This document shows, piece by piece, positions 1 through 7,082 of a stretch of 28,601 bases of DNA. The stretch lies in NCBI GenBank assembly GCA_012841485.1, contig DUUU01000101.1, forward strand, positions 1 to 28,601, in the 5' to 3' direction. Both the position numbers and the translations under genes were made by a program. The stretch comes from Armatimonadota bacterium (lineage in GTDB: Bacteria; Armatimonadota; JAAZEB01). The notes under the pieces were generated by a model that was not told where the DNA came from, made no database searches, and saw only the letters and a list, made by a program, of their open reading frames with translations. Position 1 is the stretch's first letter. Each line of letters opens with the position of its first letter.

Positions 1-176
1 CCGCATGGCACCAGCCGCATCAGGTGCAGAGCCTGGCGTGGACGAACTGGCCGCTGATCACCGTGGGACTGGTGCAGCGTGGCTTCAGCGATGAGGAGAT
101 CCGGAAGATCCTGGGCGGCAACGTCCTCCGCGTGGCACGCGCCGTGTTGGAGGCCGCAGGAGTGGCAACGACCTAA
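1..176 (+). CDS. Membrane dipeptidase (peptidase M19), C-terminal end only
   Basis: The third forward frame is open from base 3 to the TAA at 174-176 and gives 57 residues; the start lies before the window. The segment NWPLITVGLVQRGFSDEEIR followed by KILGGNVLRV matches the C-terminus of M19 renal-dipeptidase-type enzymes, where a helix ending in KILGGNxLRV closes the TIM barrel. Family members are zinc enzymes that cleave dipeptides, sometimes with D-residues. The metal ligands would lie upstream and cannot be checked. The gene converges on csrA and is not part of the flagellar operon. Confidence 0.8.
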   Translation, partial: AWHQPHQVQSLAWTNWPLITVGLVQRGFSDEEIRKILGGNVLRVARAVLEAAGVATT

Positions 177-195
177 ACGAAAGGCATGTTGGATC

Positions 196-215
196 GGGCG
201 CATCCTTTCGCCCGT
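196..215 (+). terminator. Weak hairpin between dipeptidase and csrA
   Basis: A perfect 6-bp stem, CGGGCG (196-201) and CGCCCG (210-215), with an 8-base loop lies 20 bases after the dipeptidase stop and before the convergent end of csrA. No T-run follows on either strand, so intrinsic termination is only a possibility. Confidence 0.3.
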
Positions 216-251
216 TCCACCGCGCCCGCCCGTCAAGGGCAGGCGTCGAGC

Positions 252-539
252 TCAGGCCGCCGGGCGGCGGACCACCACCGAGAGGCCGGGCCCCTGATCC
301 GTGGCCGGACGGCCGGGCGGATGGATGGCGGCCGCGCGGCTGAGCGCGTCCTTATCTGCGGCGGCGGCATCCCGGTTTGCCTCCGCAATCTGAAGGTAGA
401 CCTCCGTGCGGTGAACGGAGACCTCGCGGGGTGCGTGGATGCCCAGGCGTACGACATCACCGCGTACCTCAAGAACGGTGATCTCGACTTCCTCGCCGAT
501 CACTACGCCCTGCCCGGCCTTCCGCGAGAGTATCAGCAT
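252..539 (-). CDS. csrA: Carbon storage regulator CsrA
   Basis: CsrA is a small homodimeric RNA-binding protein that controls translation by binding GGA-containing loops in mRNA leaders; in FliW-containing bacteria it represses flagellin synthesis. The first 50 residues carry the whole family pattern, from [10 protein letters not shown] through LGIHAPREV to HRTEVY, including Leu4 and Arg44 of the RNA-binding surface. The protein is 95 residues, longer than the usual 60-75; the extra C-terminal tail is rich in Ala, Pro and Arg and looks disordered. It is the last gene of the leftward flagellar operon, 13 bases after fliW, the usual pairing because FliW binds and inhibits CsrA. The ATG at 537-539 is the natural start. 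Confidence 0.95.
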   Translation of the reverse strand: MLILSRKAGQGVVIGEEVEITVLEVRGDVVRLGIHAPREVSVHRTEVYLQIAEANRDAAAADKDALSRAAAIHPPGRPATDQGPGLSVVVRRPAA

Positions 540-552
540 CGCCTTGCTCCGA

Positions 553-1002
553 TCAAGCGGCGTAGGTTGCGGTCAAGGTTTGCGGGAGAAGCCGGTGCCG
601 GGTGTGGTACCTCGGGTTGTCCAGCACGACCTGCTTCCCCCGTCGGGTATGCACGTTGATGACGATGGGGCCCAGCAGGTTGGCGGTCATCTCCTCCAAA
701 CGCGCGGGCAAGGTGACGATGGCGAGTATGCCGGCGTCATCCGGGTCCTCAATGCCCAGCGCCGCGGCGTCCTCGCTGCTCAGAATGACTTCATAGTCGG
801 GGAACCATCGCACCGGATCAATGACGACAAACGCGAGTGCCGGGTCATCCACGCACTGCAGCCACTGGAAGAGGGGGTTCTCCTCGGTCTGTAGCAGCAC
901 ATACCGGTGGCGTGTCTCGAACCCCAGCAGTCCGGGGTGGAGCCGCAGAATGGAGGAAGCCTCTACATCCAGGGACCCAAAGCGCGTCGTCTGAATACGC
1001 AT
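553..1002 (-). CDS. fliW: Flagellar assembly factor FliW
   Basis: FliW binds CsrA and flagellin in turn: when flagellin is exported, freed FliW sequesters CsrA and relieves repression of flagellin translation. The 149-residue product has the family's features: an N-terminal RFGSLDV strand, the [13 protein letters not shown] segment, a central [19 protein letters not shown] region and the C-terminal [11 protein letters not shown] followed by R-x-G-K-Q-V-V. I start at the ATG at 1000-1002 because GAGGAGG precedes it by about 8 bases; an upstream ATG at 1044 would add 14 unrelated residues and overlap flgM. It lies 13 bases after flgM and 13 before csrA, so the three are cotranscribed. Confidence 0.93.
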   Translation of the reverse strand: MRIQTTRFGSLDVEASSILRLHPGLLGFETRHRYVLLQTEENPLFQWLQCVDDPALAFVVIDPVRWFPDYEVILSSEDAAALGIEDPDDAGILAIVTLPARLEEMTANLLGPIVINVHTRRGKQVVLDNPRYHTRHRLLPQTLTATYAA

Positions 1003-1015
1003 GGCGAGGGCCTCC

Positions 1016-1324
1016 TCAGACCAGGAACTCAGCGGGCAGATCAAGCACGCCCGACTCCAGGATGCGATCTGCCAGCTCCTCCTCGGACACGTGGTACTCG
1101 CCGCGCTCGATGCGCTGGCGCAGTTCCTTCACGCGACTCTCCCTCACCTCCGGGAGGTTCGCGAGGTGCTCCTTCACCTTCCGGATGTCTTGGGCGGAGC
1201 GGGAGAGCGTGACGCGGTCCTCCTGCCCGATGGTAGGCGTGCTGCGACCCACCTGGCCAGTGCGCCCCTCCGCCACGCGAGAGACATACGCCTGTAGCAC
1301 CGCCTCTCTACCCTGTATTCGCAT
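1016..1324 (-). CDS. flgM: Anti-sigma-28 factor FlgM
   Basis: FlgM holds sigma-28 (FliA) inactive until the hook-basal body is finished and FlgM is exported. The 102-residue protein has a low-complexity N-terminal half and a C-terminal helical half (about residues 45-95) with IRKVKEHLANLPEVRESRV, then RIERGEYHVSEEELADRIL, the sigma-binding pattern of the family. The start at 1322-1324 is preceded by GGGAG at good spacing. It follows flgJ by 78 bases, a gap that holds a sigma-28-type promoter, so flgM is probably transcribed both by read-through from the ring genes and from its own late promoter, as known for Salmonella flgM. Confidence 0.92.
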   Translation of the reverse strand: MRIQGREAVLQAYVSRVAEGRTGQVGRSTPTIGQEDRVTLSRSAQDIRKVKEHLANLPEVRESRVKELRQRIERGEYHVSEEELADRILESGVLDLPAEFLV

Positions 1325-1378
1325 CGATGGATCTCCCTCTCCACGACAGCCAAGATCTCCGCTGCCGCTCCTTACCTC

Positions 1379-1407
1379 CTATCGGCATCTTTGCCCGTGG
1401 GCTTAAA
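1379..1407 (-). promoter_or_regulatory. Sigma-28 (FliA)-type promoter for flgM-fliW-csrA
   Basis: On the minus strand TTTAAG (1402-1407) is followed after exactly 15 bases by GCCGATAG (1379-1386), close to the enterobacterial consensus TAAA-N15-GCCGATAA. The -35 element overlaps the flgJ stop codon. The expected transcript start is about 48 bases before flgM. This would give sigma-28-dependent synthesis of its own inhibitor plus FliW and CsrA. Confidence 0.72.
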
Positions 1408-1747
1408 CAGGGCGAGAGCGGTTTGGCTCCACGACGCCGGCTCCACCGGGGATCTGTTGGGGCGAGGCCGGCGCCGAGGAGCGCTGAAGTTGCTGTTGCA
1501 CCATACGTGCCAGGCCGAGGTCGCTGGCGCCCGCGAGGTGCCGGGCCAGCTCCTGATCGAACAGCTCCTGATACATCTCGCCGCCGGGGCCCCGCAGGGT
1601 GGTTCCACCCGCCCGGCGCATCTCGGAGAGGAGCTGCTTCAGAAAGAGCGCCTCCATCTCCTCGCAGGCCTTCTCGGCCGCCGCCCCTTGCCCATTCCCG
1701 GTCGCGCCTGCCTGTCCTGCCGCAAGAGCTCCAATCCGGTGAAGCAT
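1403..1747 (-). CDS. flgJ: Rod-binding protein FlgJ, N-terminal domain only
   Basis: The 114-residue protein holds the rod-cap/rod-binding domain (about residues 22-75: AAEKACEEMEALFLKQLLSE, a gap, then GGEMYQELFDQELARHLA). In enterobacteria FlgJ also has a C-terminal muramidase that opens peptidoglycan for the rod. That domain is absent here, as in many non-enteric bacteria, so a separate hydrolase probably does that job. The start codon overlaps the flgI stop by one base (TAATG), which implies translational coupling. The C-terminal 35 residues are Pro/Ala/Arg-rich and unconserved. Confidence 0.88.
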   Translation of the reverse strand: MLHRIGALAAGQAGATGNGQGAAAEKACEEMEALFLKQLLSEMRRAGGTTLRGPGGEMYQELFDQELARHLAGASDLGLARMVQQQLQRSSAPASPQQIPGGAGVVEPNRSRPV

Positions 1748-2886
1748 TAGATGACCTCCAACTCTGCCTGAAGCGCCCCGGCCTGCTTGATCGCCTGAAG
1801 GATGGCGATGATGTCTCGCGGCGTCAGACGCAGCGCGTTCAGCGCCTTGACCAGATCCTCAACCGTGGCGGCCTGGAGCGGGAAAACGGTCGCTTCCTCC
1901 TCCTGCACGCGCGTCTGCTCCTTGTGCGTGACAACCGTCTCGCCCTCGCCAAGCGGGGATGGCTGGCTGATGACGGGCTCCTGGGCAATCTCCACCACCA
2001 GGCTGCCATGAGAGACGGCGACCGGCGCGATGACCGCGTGCCCGCCGATCACCACGGTACCCGTACGCTCGTTGACGATGACCCGGGCCGGCATATCCGG
2101 CTCCACGGGAATGGCTTCGAGTTGGGCGACGAGGGTGACCAGACTGCGCTCCTGTCCGGCGGGAATGCGCACGCGGATCGCTCCCGCGTCCACTGGAGTG
2201 GCGGTGTCGCTGCCCAATCGGCGGTTGATCGCATCCACCATGCGCGCCGCTGTAGAGAAGTCCGGGCGCATCAGGCGCAGCGACAGGAATCCATCTTCGA
2301 TGGCGGTGACTGGCACCTCGCGCTCGACGATGGCGCCATTGGGAATCCGCCCTGCGGTGGGGTGGTTGCGGCTGATATTCGCCCCTGGGCCCCCGGCGGC
2401 GAAGCCACCGATGGAGACCGGACCCTGGGCAACGGCATACACCTCGCCGTCCGCGCCTTGTAGCGGCGTCTGGAGCAGCGTGCCCCCTTGCAGCGAGCGC
2501 GCATCTCCTACTGAGGAGACGAGCACGTCGATGCGGTCGCCCTCGCGCGTGAATGCCGGCAGGTCGGCCGTGACGATCACGGCGGCCACGTTGCGCGTCT
2601 TGAGTTGCTCGCTGGAGAGGGTGATCCCAAAGCGCTGCATCATGTTGGCGACGGCGCGCGCCGTGAAAGCGACCTGGTTGCTGTCACCCGAGGAATCCAG
2701 ACCCACCACCAGGCCGTAGCCGAAGAGCTGGTTGTTCCGTACCCCCGCGATGCGCGCCAGCTCCTTGATCCGCGTCTGGATAGCCGGGCGCGGGGCCGTA
2801 GGGGCCGCGGCCTGGGGGCTCTGCGGCTGGGCAGCCAATCCGCTCGCTGTGGTGCAAAGAGCCAGCATCAAGAGGATGATTCGCAT
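1747..2886 (-). CDS. flgI: Flagellar P-ring protein FlgI
   Basis: FlgI forms the P-ring around the rod in the peptidoglycan layer. The 379-residue length is typical. The protein opens with a Sec signal peptide (about residues 1-19, cleaved near AAQ). It has the hallmark RIKELARIAGVRNNQLFGYG, the GLDSSGDSNQVAFT segment, KTRNVAAVIVTADLPAF, SVGDARSLQGGTLLQTPLQG and the conserved C-terminal LVKALNALRLTPRDIIAILQ. GAGGT sits about 6 bases before the ATG. It lies 11 bases after flgH and overlaps flgJ by one base. The P-ring fits a diderm envelope. Confidence 0.97.
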   Translation of the reverse strand: MRIILLMLALCTTASGLAAQPQSPQAAAPTAPRPAIQTRIKELARIAGVRNNQLFGYGLVVGLDSSGDSNQVAFTARAVANMMQRFGITLSSEQLKTRNVAAVIVTADLPAFTREGDRIDVLVSSVGDARSLQGGTLLQTPLQGADGEVYAVAQGPVSIGGFAAGGPGANISRNHPTAGRIPNGAIVEREVPVTAIEDGFLSLRLMRPDFSTAARMVDAINRRLGSDTATPVDAGAIRVRIPAGQERSLVTLVAQLEAIPVEPDMPARVIVNERTGTVVIGGHAVIAPVAVSHGSLVVEIAQEPVISQPSPLGEGETVVTHKEQTRVQEEEATVFPLQAATVEDLVKALNALRLTPRDIIAILQAIKQAGALQAELEVI

Positions 2887-2897
2887 ACGTTACCTCG

Positions 2898-3488
2898 TCA
2901 GAAAAAGATGCGCAGCAGGCGCGTGAGGAAGCCCGGCTTCTGCGCCTTGCCGATGGGACCTTTGCCCGTATAGGTGATCAGAGCGTCGGCAACCAGGCTT
3001 GACAGAACCGTGTTCTCCGGAGAGACATCCTCCGGACGAACGCGGCCGGTCAGACGCAGCTCCTGCTTCTCCTCATTGATCACTACCGAGCGCGTGCCCT
3101 CTATCTCTAGCATGCCATCCGGCTGCACGCGGACTACCTGGACCGTCATCCGCGCGGTGAGGTTGGATGAGCGGCTCGTCGCACCCTGCCCGGTGAACCT
3201 ATGGGCATCGTTGAAGCCGGCTTCAGGCAGGAACTTGAGCACTCCAGTGGAGGGGGAGACCTGGTGAGAGTGCTTCTTCTCGGCCTGCGTGTTGGCCTGC
3301 TGCGAGGCCACCGCCGATTCGACGATCAGGACGGTCAGGAGGTCCCCGGCCTGATGCGCGCGCTGATCCGCGATCAAGGGAGCGCGGCGTGTTCTTGCCG
3401 AGTTCCAGATGGAGTCTGCGCTCGCCAGGGTGGGCAGGACCGAGAGCCCTAGCGCCAGGCAGATAGAGGTTGCATTTATCTTACGCAT
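2898..3488 (-). CDS. flgH: Flagellar L-ring protein FlgH
   Basis: FlgH forms the L-ring in the outer membrane. Family blocks are visible in the 196-residue product: DSIWNSARTRRAPLIADQRA near the mature N-terminus, GDLLTVLIVESAVASQQAN, NLTARMTVQVVRVQPDGMLE and LRLTGRVRPEDVSPENTVLS. I start at the ATG at 3486-3488 because it is preceded by GGGGAGAG and begins a signal peptide (MRKINATSI then a hydrophobic core to ASA). The longer reading from 3581 would overlap flgA and add a polar leader. Unlike enterobacterial FlgH, no lipobox cysteine follows the signal peptide; cleavage after ASA by signal peptidase I is predicted. The only Cys of that region (residue 10) lies inside the hydrophobic core. 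Confidence 0.93.
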   Translation of the reverse strand: MRKINATSICLALGLSVLPTLASADSIWNSARTRRAPLIADQRAHQAGDLLTVLIVESAVASQQANTQAEKKHSHQVSPSTGVLKFLPEAGFNDAHRFTGQGATSRSSNLTARMTVQVVRVQPDGMLEIEGTRSVVINEEKQELRLTGRVRPEDVSPENTVLSSLVADALITYTGKGPIGKAQKPGFLTRLLRIFF

Positions 3489-3564
3489 CCGTTTACTCTC
3501 CCCGGGGATGGCTGCCCCGGAACGACGCGGCGATGAAGAAGGGTCGGCCTCGTCCGGCTGGGTG

Positions 3565-4596
3565 CTACTCGCCCGAGGCAAGGATCGCCTCGGCGGCGCC
3601 CGGGCCGGTCACGCGAACGCGGTACTCGCGGCCCCCCGTGAGGTTCACAACTCGGATCTCCCCCCCGGCGGCGCCCTCCTCCAGGGCTTTCGCGGGAACG
3701 CGCACCCGGATGGCGCCGGCGCGAAGAGAGACCGTGATCGTATCACCGCGATGCACATCCGGGGCGGCATCCAGGCAAGTGGCGGTGAGCACGCTGCCCG
3801 CGGAGAGCGGCCGGCGGACGCGCAGGCCAACGGGCGCCGAATCGGGCGGGAGCGGCTGGGCGATGCCGGCGACATCGCGCCGCTCGACGCGCGCGTCATC
3901 CTCCGCGAGGATGCTGCCATAGCGGAGAGCCCGCGTTGCGACCCAAACCGGTGAGAGGCGGCGCACTCGCACGGTCACGCTCGCCATCGCAGCAAGGGTG
4001 CCGTCCACCAGCACGCGCAGTCGAACGGCCACGATGCTCGCGGCATGGGCGTTCCCCTCGCCGGGATCTGCTATCAGTTGAAGTTCACCCTCGGGCACGG
4101 TCAGGGGGACGGGAGTCGAGAGTGGCTCGATGACCAGCTCCTCCCCCTCGCGCGGGTTGCATACGCGACGCACCGCCGCTTCCACGGCGCCGATCTGCTC
4201 CTCGGGTGAAAGCGTGCGTCCTGCTCCGCGGACCACAATCCGGTCGGGCGCCAGGAAGTTGAAGTGCTCGGGATCGAGCCGGCTCTGCCGCATGCGGATG
4301 TGGATGTAACCCAGCGCCACCTCTCGTTCTCGGCCGGGGAGCGGCGCCTGCCCAACGATCACCTCACGTGCCCGGGCGGCGAGCGCCGGGTCTCCCCGGA
4401 GCACGCCCAGATCGCCGAGACGGATCTGGGGGCCGCGCACCGTCACCTCGGGCAGCAGTATCACCTCTACGCGAGCGGGCGCCTCTTCACCGGAAAGCCC
4501 GGTGGAAAGGACGCACGCATTCAGCATGAGCGCGGTGGCGAGGTGGAAGAGGCCACGGCGCAGCCCGCGGTTCCCGCTATCGGCTGGGCTTCTCAT
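3565..4596 (-). CDS. flgA: Flagella basal body P-ring formation protein FlgA
   Basis: FlgA is the periplasmic chaperone for P-ring assembly. The product (343 residues from the chosen start) is longer than the enterobacterial protein of about 220. It has an N-terminal export segment (hydrophobic residues about 15-35), a long unassigned middle part, then the SAF-type region (about 210-280: VWVATRALRYGSILAEDDAR, VGLRVRRPLSAGSVLTATCL) and the C-terminal GDTITVSLRAGAIRVRVPAK ending in YRVRVTGPGAAEAIL. GGGAG lies 9 bases before the ATG at 4594-4596; the in-frame ATG at 4600-4602 is too close to it, though possible. It is the first gene of the ring operon and reads away from the divergent sigma-28-type promoter region. 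Confidence 0.88.
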   Translation of the reverse strand: MRSPADSGNRGLRRGLFHLATALMLNACVLSTGLSGEEAPARVEVILLPEVTVRGPQIRLGDLGVLRGDPALAARAREVIVGQAPLPGREREVALGYIHIRMRQSRLDPEHFNFLAPDRIVVRGAGRTLSPEEQIGAVEAAVRRVCNPREGEELVIEPLSTPVPLTVPEGELQLIADPGEGNAHAASIVAVRLRVLVDGTLAAMASVTVRVRRLSPVWVATRALRYGSILAEDDARVERRDVAGIAQPLPPDSAPVGLRVRRPLSAGSVLTATCLDAAPDVHRGDTITVSLRAGAIRVRVPAKALEEGAAGGEIRVVNLTGGREYRVRVTGPGAAEAILASGE

Positions 4597-4670
4597 CCCC
4601 ATCAGCTCCCTCTCGCGATACGGCCAGGTGTTCCGATGGCCCGTCCTGGCCCGGAAAGCCATTCAACTTT

Positions 4671-4700
4671 GCTTCGGCAGTTCGCGCCGGTGATCTTAAG
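4671..4700 (-). promoter_or_regulatory. Sigma-28-type promoter for flgA operon
   Basis: On the minus strand CTTAAG (4695-4700) is followed after 16 bases by GCCGAAGC (4671-4678). This matches the other sigma-28-like sites here, with one extra spacer base. The expected transcript would begin about 70 bases before flgA. The one-base-longer spacer and the C at the end of the -10 make it the weakest of the five. Confidence 0.5.
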
Positions 4701-4735
4701 CCCGGGGGGCGGATCCCTCTTCCCCGGGGCTTAAG
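4695..4735. repeat. Inverted repeat joining two divergent -35 elements
   Basis: CTTAAGCCC plus GGGG (4695-4707) pairs with CCCC plus GGGGCTTAAG (4722-4735): 13 pairs with one bulged G and a 14-base loop. Each arm contains the CTTAAG that serves as -35 element of one of the two divergent sigma-28-type promoters. It may be an activator site or simply mirror-image promoters. Confidence 0.6.
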
Positions 4736-4758
4736 GTGGGCAGGGGTTCGGCCGAAGA
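4730..4758 (+). promoter_or_regulatory. Sigma-28-type promoter for HDOD-kinase operon
   Basis: CTTAAG (4730-4735), exactly 15 bases, then GCCGAAGA (4751-4758). Same pattern and spacing as the sites before flgM and before the receiver gene at 10671. The expected start is near 4765, giving a leader of about 105 bases. Confidence 0.65.
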
Positions 4759-4806
4759 AACCGTTGAGGAGTCACACCTCCCATAATGGAGTTGGGTGGC
4801 GCGTTT

Positions 4807-4851
4807 CCTAACACGCGTTAGGGGAGCCCCGCCGGGAGCGCTCCGGGGCTC
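4807..4851 (+). promoter_or_regulatory. Structured 5' leader of the HDOD gene
   Basis: Two adjacent stems precede the ribosome site AGAGGA (4855-4860): CCTAAC-ACGC-GTTAGG (4807-4822) and GAGCCCCG ... CGGGGCTC (4824-4831 with 4844-4851, 12-base loop). Together they fill the leader just before the start codon and could affect translation or elongation. No known riboswitch class is recognised. Confidence 0.4.
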
Positions 4852-4869
4852 TCGAGAGGAATAGGACGA

Positions 4870-5745
4870 ATGCTGGCCGATAAGGTCAAGCAACACGTGA
4901 TGGAGCTCCGAGGTTTGCCGAGCCTTCCGGAGGTGGTGGCACGCGTGCTCCAGGTCGTGGACAACCCACGCTCATCGGCGGCTGATTTTGGGCGGGCGAT
5001 ATCACTGGATCCCGCGCTGACCGCGCGCATCCTGCGCCTGGCCAACTCGGCGTTCTACGGCTACACGGGCCGGATCGGCACGGCCGTTCAGGCGGTGACC
5101 ATCCTCGGCTTTGCCCAGGTGCGCAGTTTGGTCCTCACTGTCAGCGTTCTGGATCTCTTCTGGCATTCTGGGAAGAAGCCGGCCCTCCCGCACTACGATT
5201 ACTGGCGGCACTGCATCGCGTGCGCTGTCGCCGCGCGCGCCCTCGCGCGCCGAACCCGCATCTGTCCCCCGGAAGAGGCCTTTGTCGCGGGCCTGTTGCA
5301 CGATCTGGGCAAGATGGTGCTGGCCATGGTCATTCCCGAGGCGTACCACCAGGTGGTGCTGCAGGCGGAGGCCGAAGGAAGGGTGCTGGTGGAGGTGGAG
5401 CAGGAGTGCCTGGGCCTCACGCACCCCATGGTGGGTGGTTGGGTGACCGAGAAGTGGCGGCTGCCCGTGGCGCTGAATCAGGCCGTCGAGCGGCATCATG
5501 AATGGATGGCGGAGATGCCCGGCGCCGGCCTGGCGCGGTGCGTCTTCCTTGCCAACCGGGTGGTCGGGGGCAGGGAGTTTGGATGGTCCGGGAATGGACA
5601 GCCCCTCGAGCTGGATGCCCGCCTCCCGGCGGCGATTGGGATCGATCCGGCGGAGGTGGCTGCGATTCCGGGCGAGATCGCCGAGGACTATCAGAGCGCG
5701 TGCCAGCTTCTGGATGTGACCGGAGCCAAGGGGGAGGGTTTCTGA
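4870..5745 (+). CDS. HDOD domain signalling protein
   Basis: The 291-residue protein is almost entirely an HDOD domain, a non-catalytic relative of HD phosphohydrolases found in bacterial signalling, often beside kinases, chemotaxis or c-di-GMP proteins. Visible family elements are LPSLPEVVARVLQVVDNP (residues 16-33), the ISLDPALTARILRLANSAFY block, AVQAVTILGFAQVRSLVLT, and an HD-like AGLLHDLGKMVLAMV segment around 140. AGAGGA lies 9 bases before the ATG. Its TGA overlaps the ATG of the next gene, a histidine kinase, so the two are coupled and probably act together. A sigma-28-type promoter upstream suggests a motility-linked role. Its ligand or partner cannot be read from the sequence. Confidence 0.92.
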   Translation: MLADKVKQHVMELRGLPSLPEVVARVLQVVDNPRSSAADFGRAISLDPALTARILRLANSAFYGYTGRIGTAVQAVTILGFAQVRSLVLTVSVLDLFWHSGKKPALPHYDYWRHCIACAVAARALARRTRICPPEEAFVAGLLHDLGKMVLAMVIPEAYHQVVLQAEAEGRVLVEVEQECLGLTHPMVGGWVTEKWRLPVALNQAVERHHEWMAEMPGAGLARCVFLANRVVGGREFGWSGNGQPLELDARLPAAIGIDPAEVAAIPGEIAEDYQSACQLLDVTGAKGEGF

Positions 5746-7067
5746 TGGCAACGCTTCCGCTCGTTCATGCAACGACACCGAATGTGGGCAGTCAGGGGGC
5801 GTCGCTGCCAAGCGCGGCCGAGTGGGCGCAGATGGTACACTATGCCGAAACGCTTCGCGCGCTGAACGACCGGCTGCGTACTTCCTACGAGCAGCTCTCA
5901 TCGCTCTTGATTTTGGGGCAGGCGTTCAACGCGGCTGGCAGCCGCGGGCGCGTCGGCGAGATCCTGATGGAGATTGCCAGGGAAGTACTTCCCTACCGCG
6001 CCGCCGCCCTTCTCCTCTATGAGGATGAGACCTATCACCGGCGGGGCGCCGTCGATCTGACGCCGGAGTTGGATGCCGAGCTATCACGCCAGATGATGGA
6101 TGGTGTCCTCGAATGGGTGCGCGAAGCGGGCCAGCCCACGACGCGCGCCGCGGACGGCGACCAGGCGGGAGCCGTCCAGTCCTATGCCTTCCTGCCGCTC
6201 CTCTTCCAGCAGGAGCTGGTGGGGGTCCTCTGGCTGGCGCTCGATGAGCCGGTGGAGCGGCTCACCGAGGACCGGCTTCAGGTGGCGGATGTGATTGCCG
6301 GCCAGGCGGCCGCGGCATTCCGCAACGCTGCCTATGCCGATCTCGAGCACAGCTACCAGCAGCTTCATGCTCTGGAGTCGATCAAGGACGATCTCATCCA
6401 CATGATCGTCCATGACCTGAGAAGCCCGCTCACGGTGATCATGGGGAACGTGGAGACGGCGCTCTTCCTGGCCCAGGATCCCCGGCAGAAGGAGATTCTC
6501 CAGCGCGTCACCTCGGGATGCGAGGGCATGCTCACGATGATCGGGAATCTGCTGGACGTCAGCCGCATGGAGGAGGGGAAGCTAGAACCCCGCCTGGAGG
6601 AATTCCCCTTGGCGGAGGTGATCCAGGCCAACCTCGATATTCTCTCTCCCGCGGCGGCCCGCTGGAACAAGCCGATTGTCTGCCACGCCCCCGAGGATCT
6701 GCCCCTCCTCCACGCGGACCGGGACCTAATGCGCCGGATTCTGGCCAATCTGCTCGGCAACGCCCTGAAGTACTCGCCGCCCGGCAAGCCCATCGAGATC
6801 GATGCCCGATACGATGAGGAGCGGAGCGAGTTCCTGATCTCAGTGACCGACCATGGCATCGGGATCGCGCCGGAGTTCCACCAGAAGATCTTCGACAAGT
6901 TTGGCCAGATCGAGGCCAAGCAATCGCGCGAGCGCGTGGGTACCGGCCTAGGGCTCACTTTCTGCCGCATGGCGGTGGAGGCGCACGGTGGCCGGATCTG
7001 GGTGGAGAGCACTCCAGAGGAGGGCTTCACCTCCTTCCGCTTCACGCTACCAAGACAGAGGGCGTGA
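5745..7067 (+). CDS. GAF-domain sensor histidine kinase
   Basis: A 440-residue kinase without membrane segments, so likely cytoplasmic. Order: short N-terminal coiled segment (about 30-52), GAF sensor domain (about 55-195), HisKA dimerisation domain with the phospho-accepting His223 in MIVHDLRSPLTVI, and HATPase. The N-box is RILANLLGNALKYSP with Asn335 and Asn339, G1 is DHGIGIAP at 369-376, the F-box is IFDKFGQ and G2 is GTGLGL at 399-404. All catalytic motifs are intact. The start ATG (5745-5747) overlaps the HDOD stop and has a purine-rich GGGGGAGGG before it; the open frame extends upstream inside the HDOD gene but has no suitable start. No response regulator is cotranscribed; the divergent and downstream receiver genes are candidates. 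Confidence 0.93.
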   Translation: MATLPLVHATTPNVGSQGASLPSAAEWAQMVHYAETLRALNDRLRTSYEQLSSLLILGQAFNAAGSRGRVGEILMEIAREVLPYRAAALLLYEDETYHRRGAVDLTPELDAELSRQMMDGVLEWVREAGQPTTRAADGDQAGAVQSYAFLPLLFQQELVGVLWLALDEPVERLTEDRLQVADVIAGQAAAAFRNAAYADLEHSYQQLHALESIKDDLIHMIVHDLRSPLTVIMGNVETALFLAQDPRQKEILQRVTSGCEGMLTMIGNLLDVSRMEEGKLEPRLEEFPLAEVIQANLDILSPAAARWNKPIVCHAPEDLPLLHADRDLMRRILANLLGNALKYSPPGKPIEIDARYDEERSEFLISVTDHGIGIAPEFHQKIFDKFGQIEAKQSRERVGTGLGLTFCRMAVEAHGGRIWVESTPEEGFTSFRFTLPRQRA

Positions 7068-7082
7068 GCCGCCGCGCCGGCA

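Noticed and set aside
1327..2463. A 378-residue rightward open frame
   Set aside because: Antisense to flgJ and flgI, which are unambiguous.
4876..4883. GCCGATAA, a perfect sigma-28 -10 sequence
   Set aside because: It lies inside the HDOD coding start and there is no TAAA/TAAG 15 bases upstream; it encodes conserved-frame residues and is likely chance.
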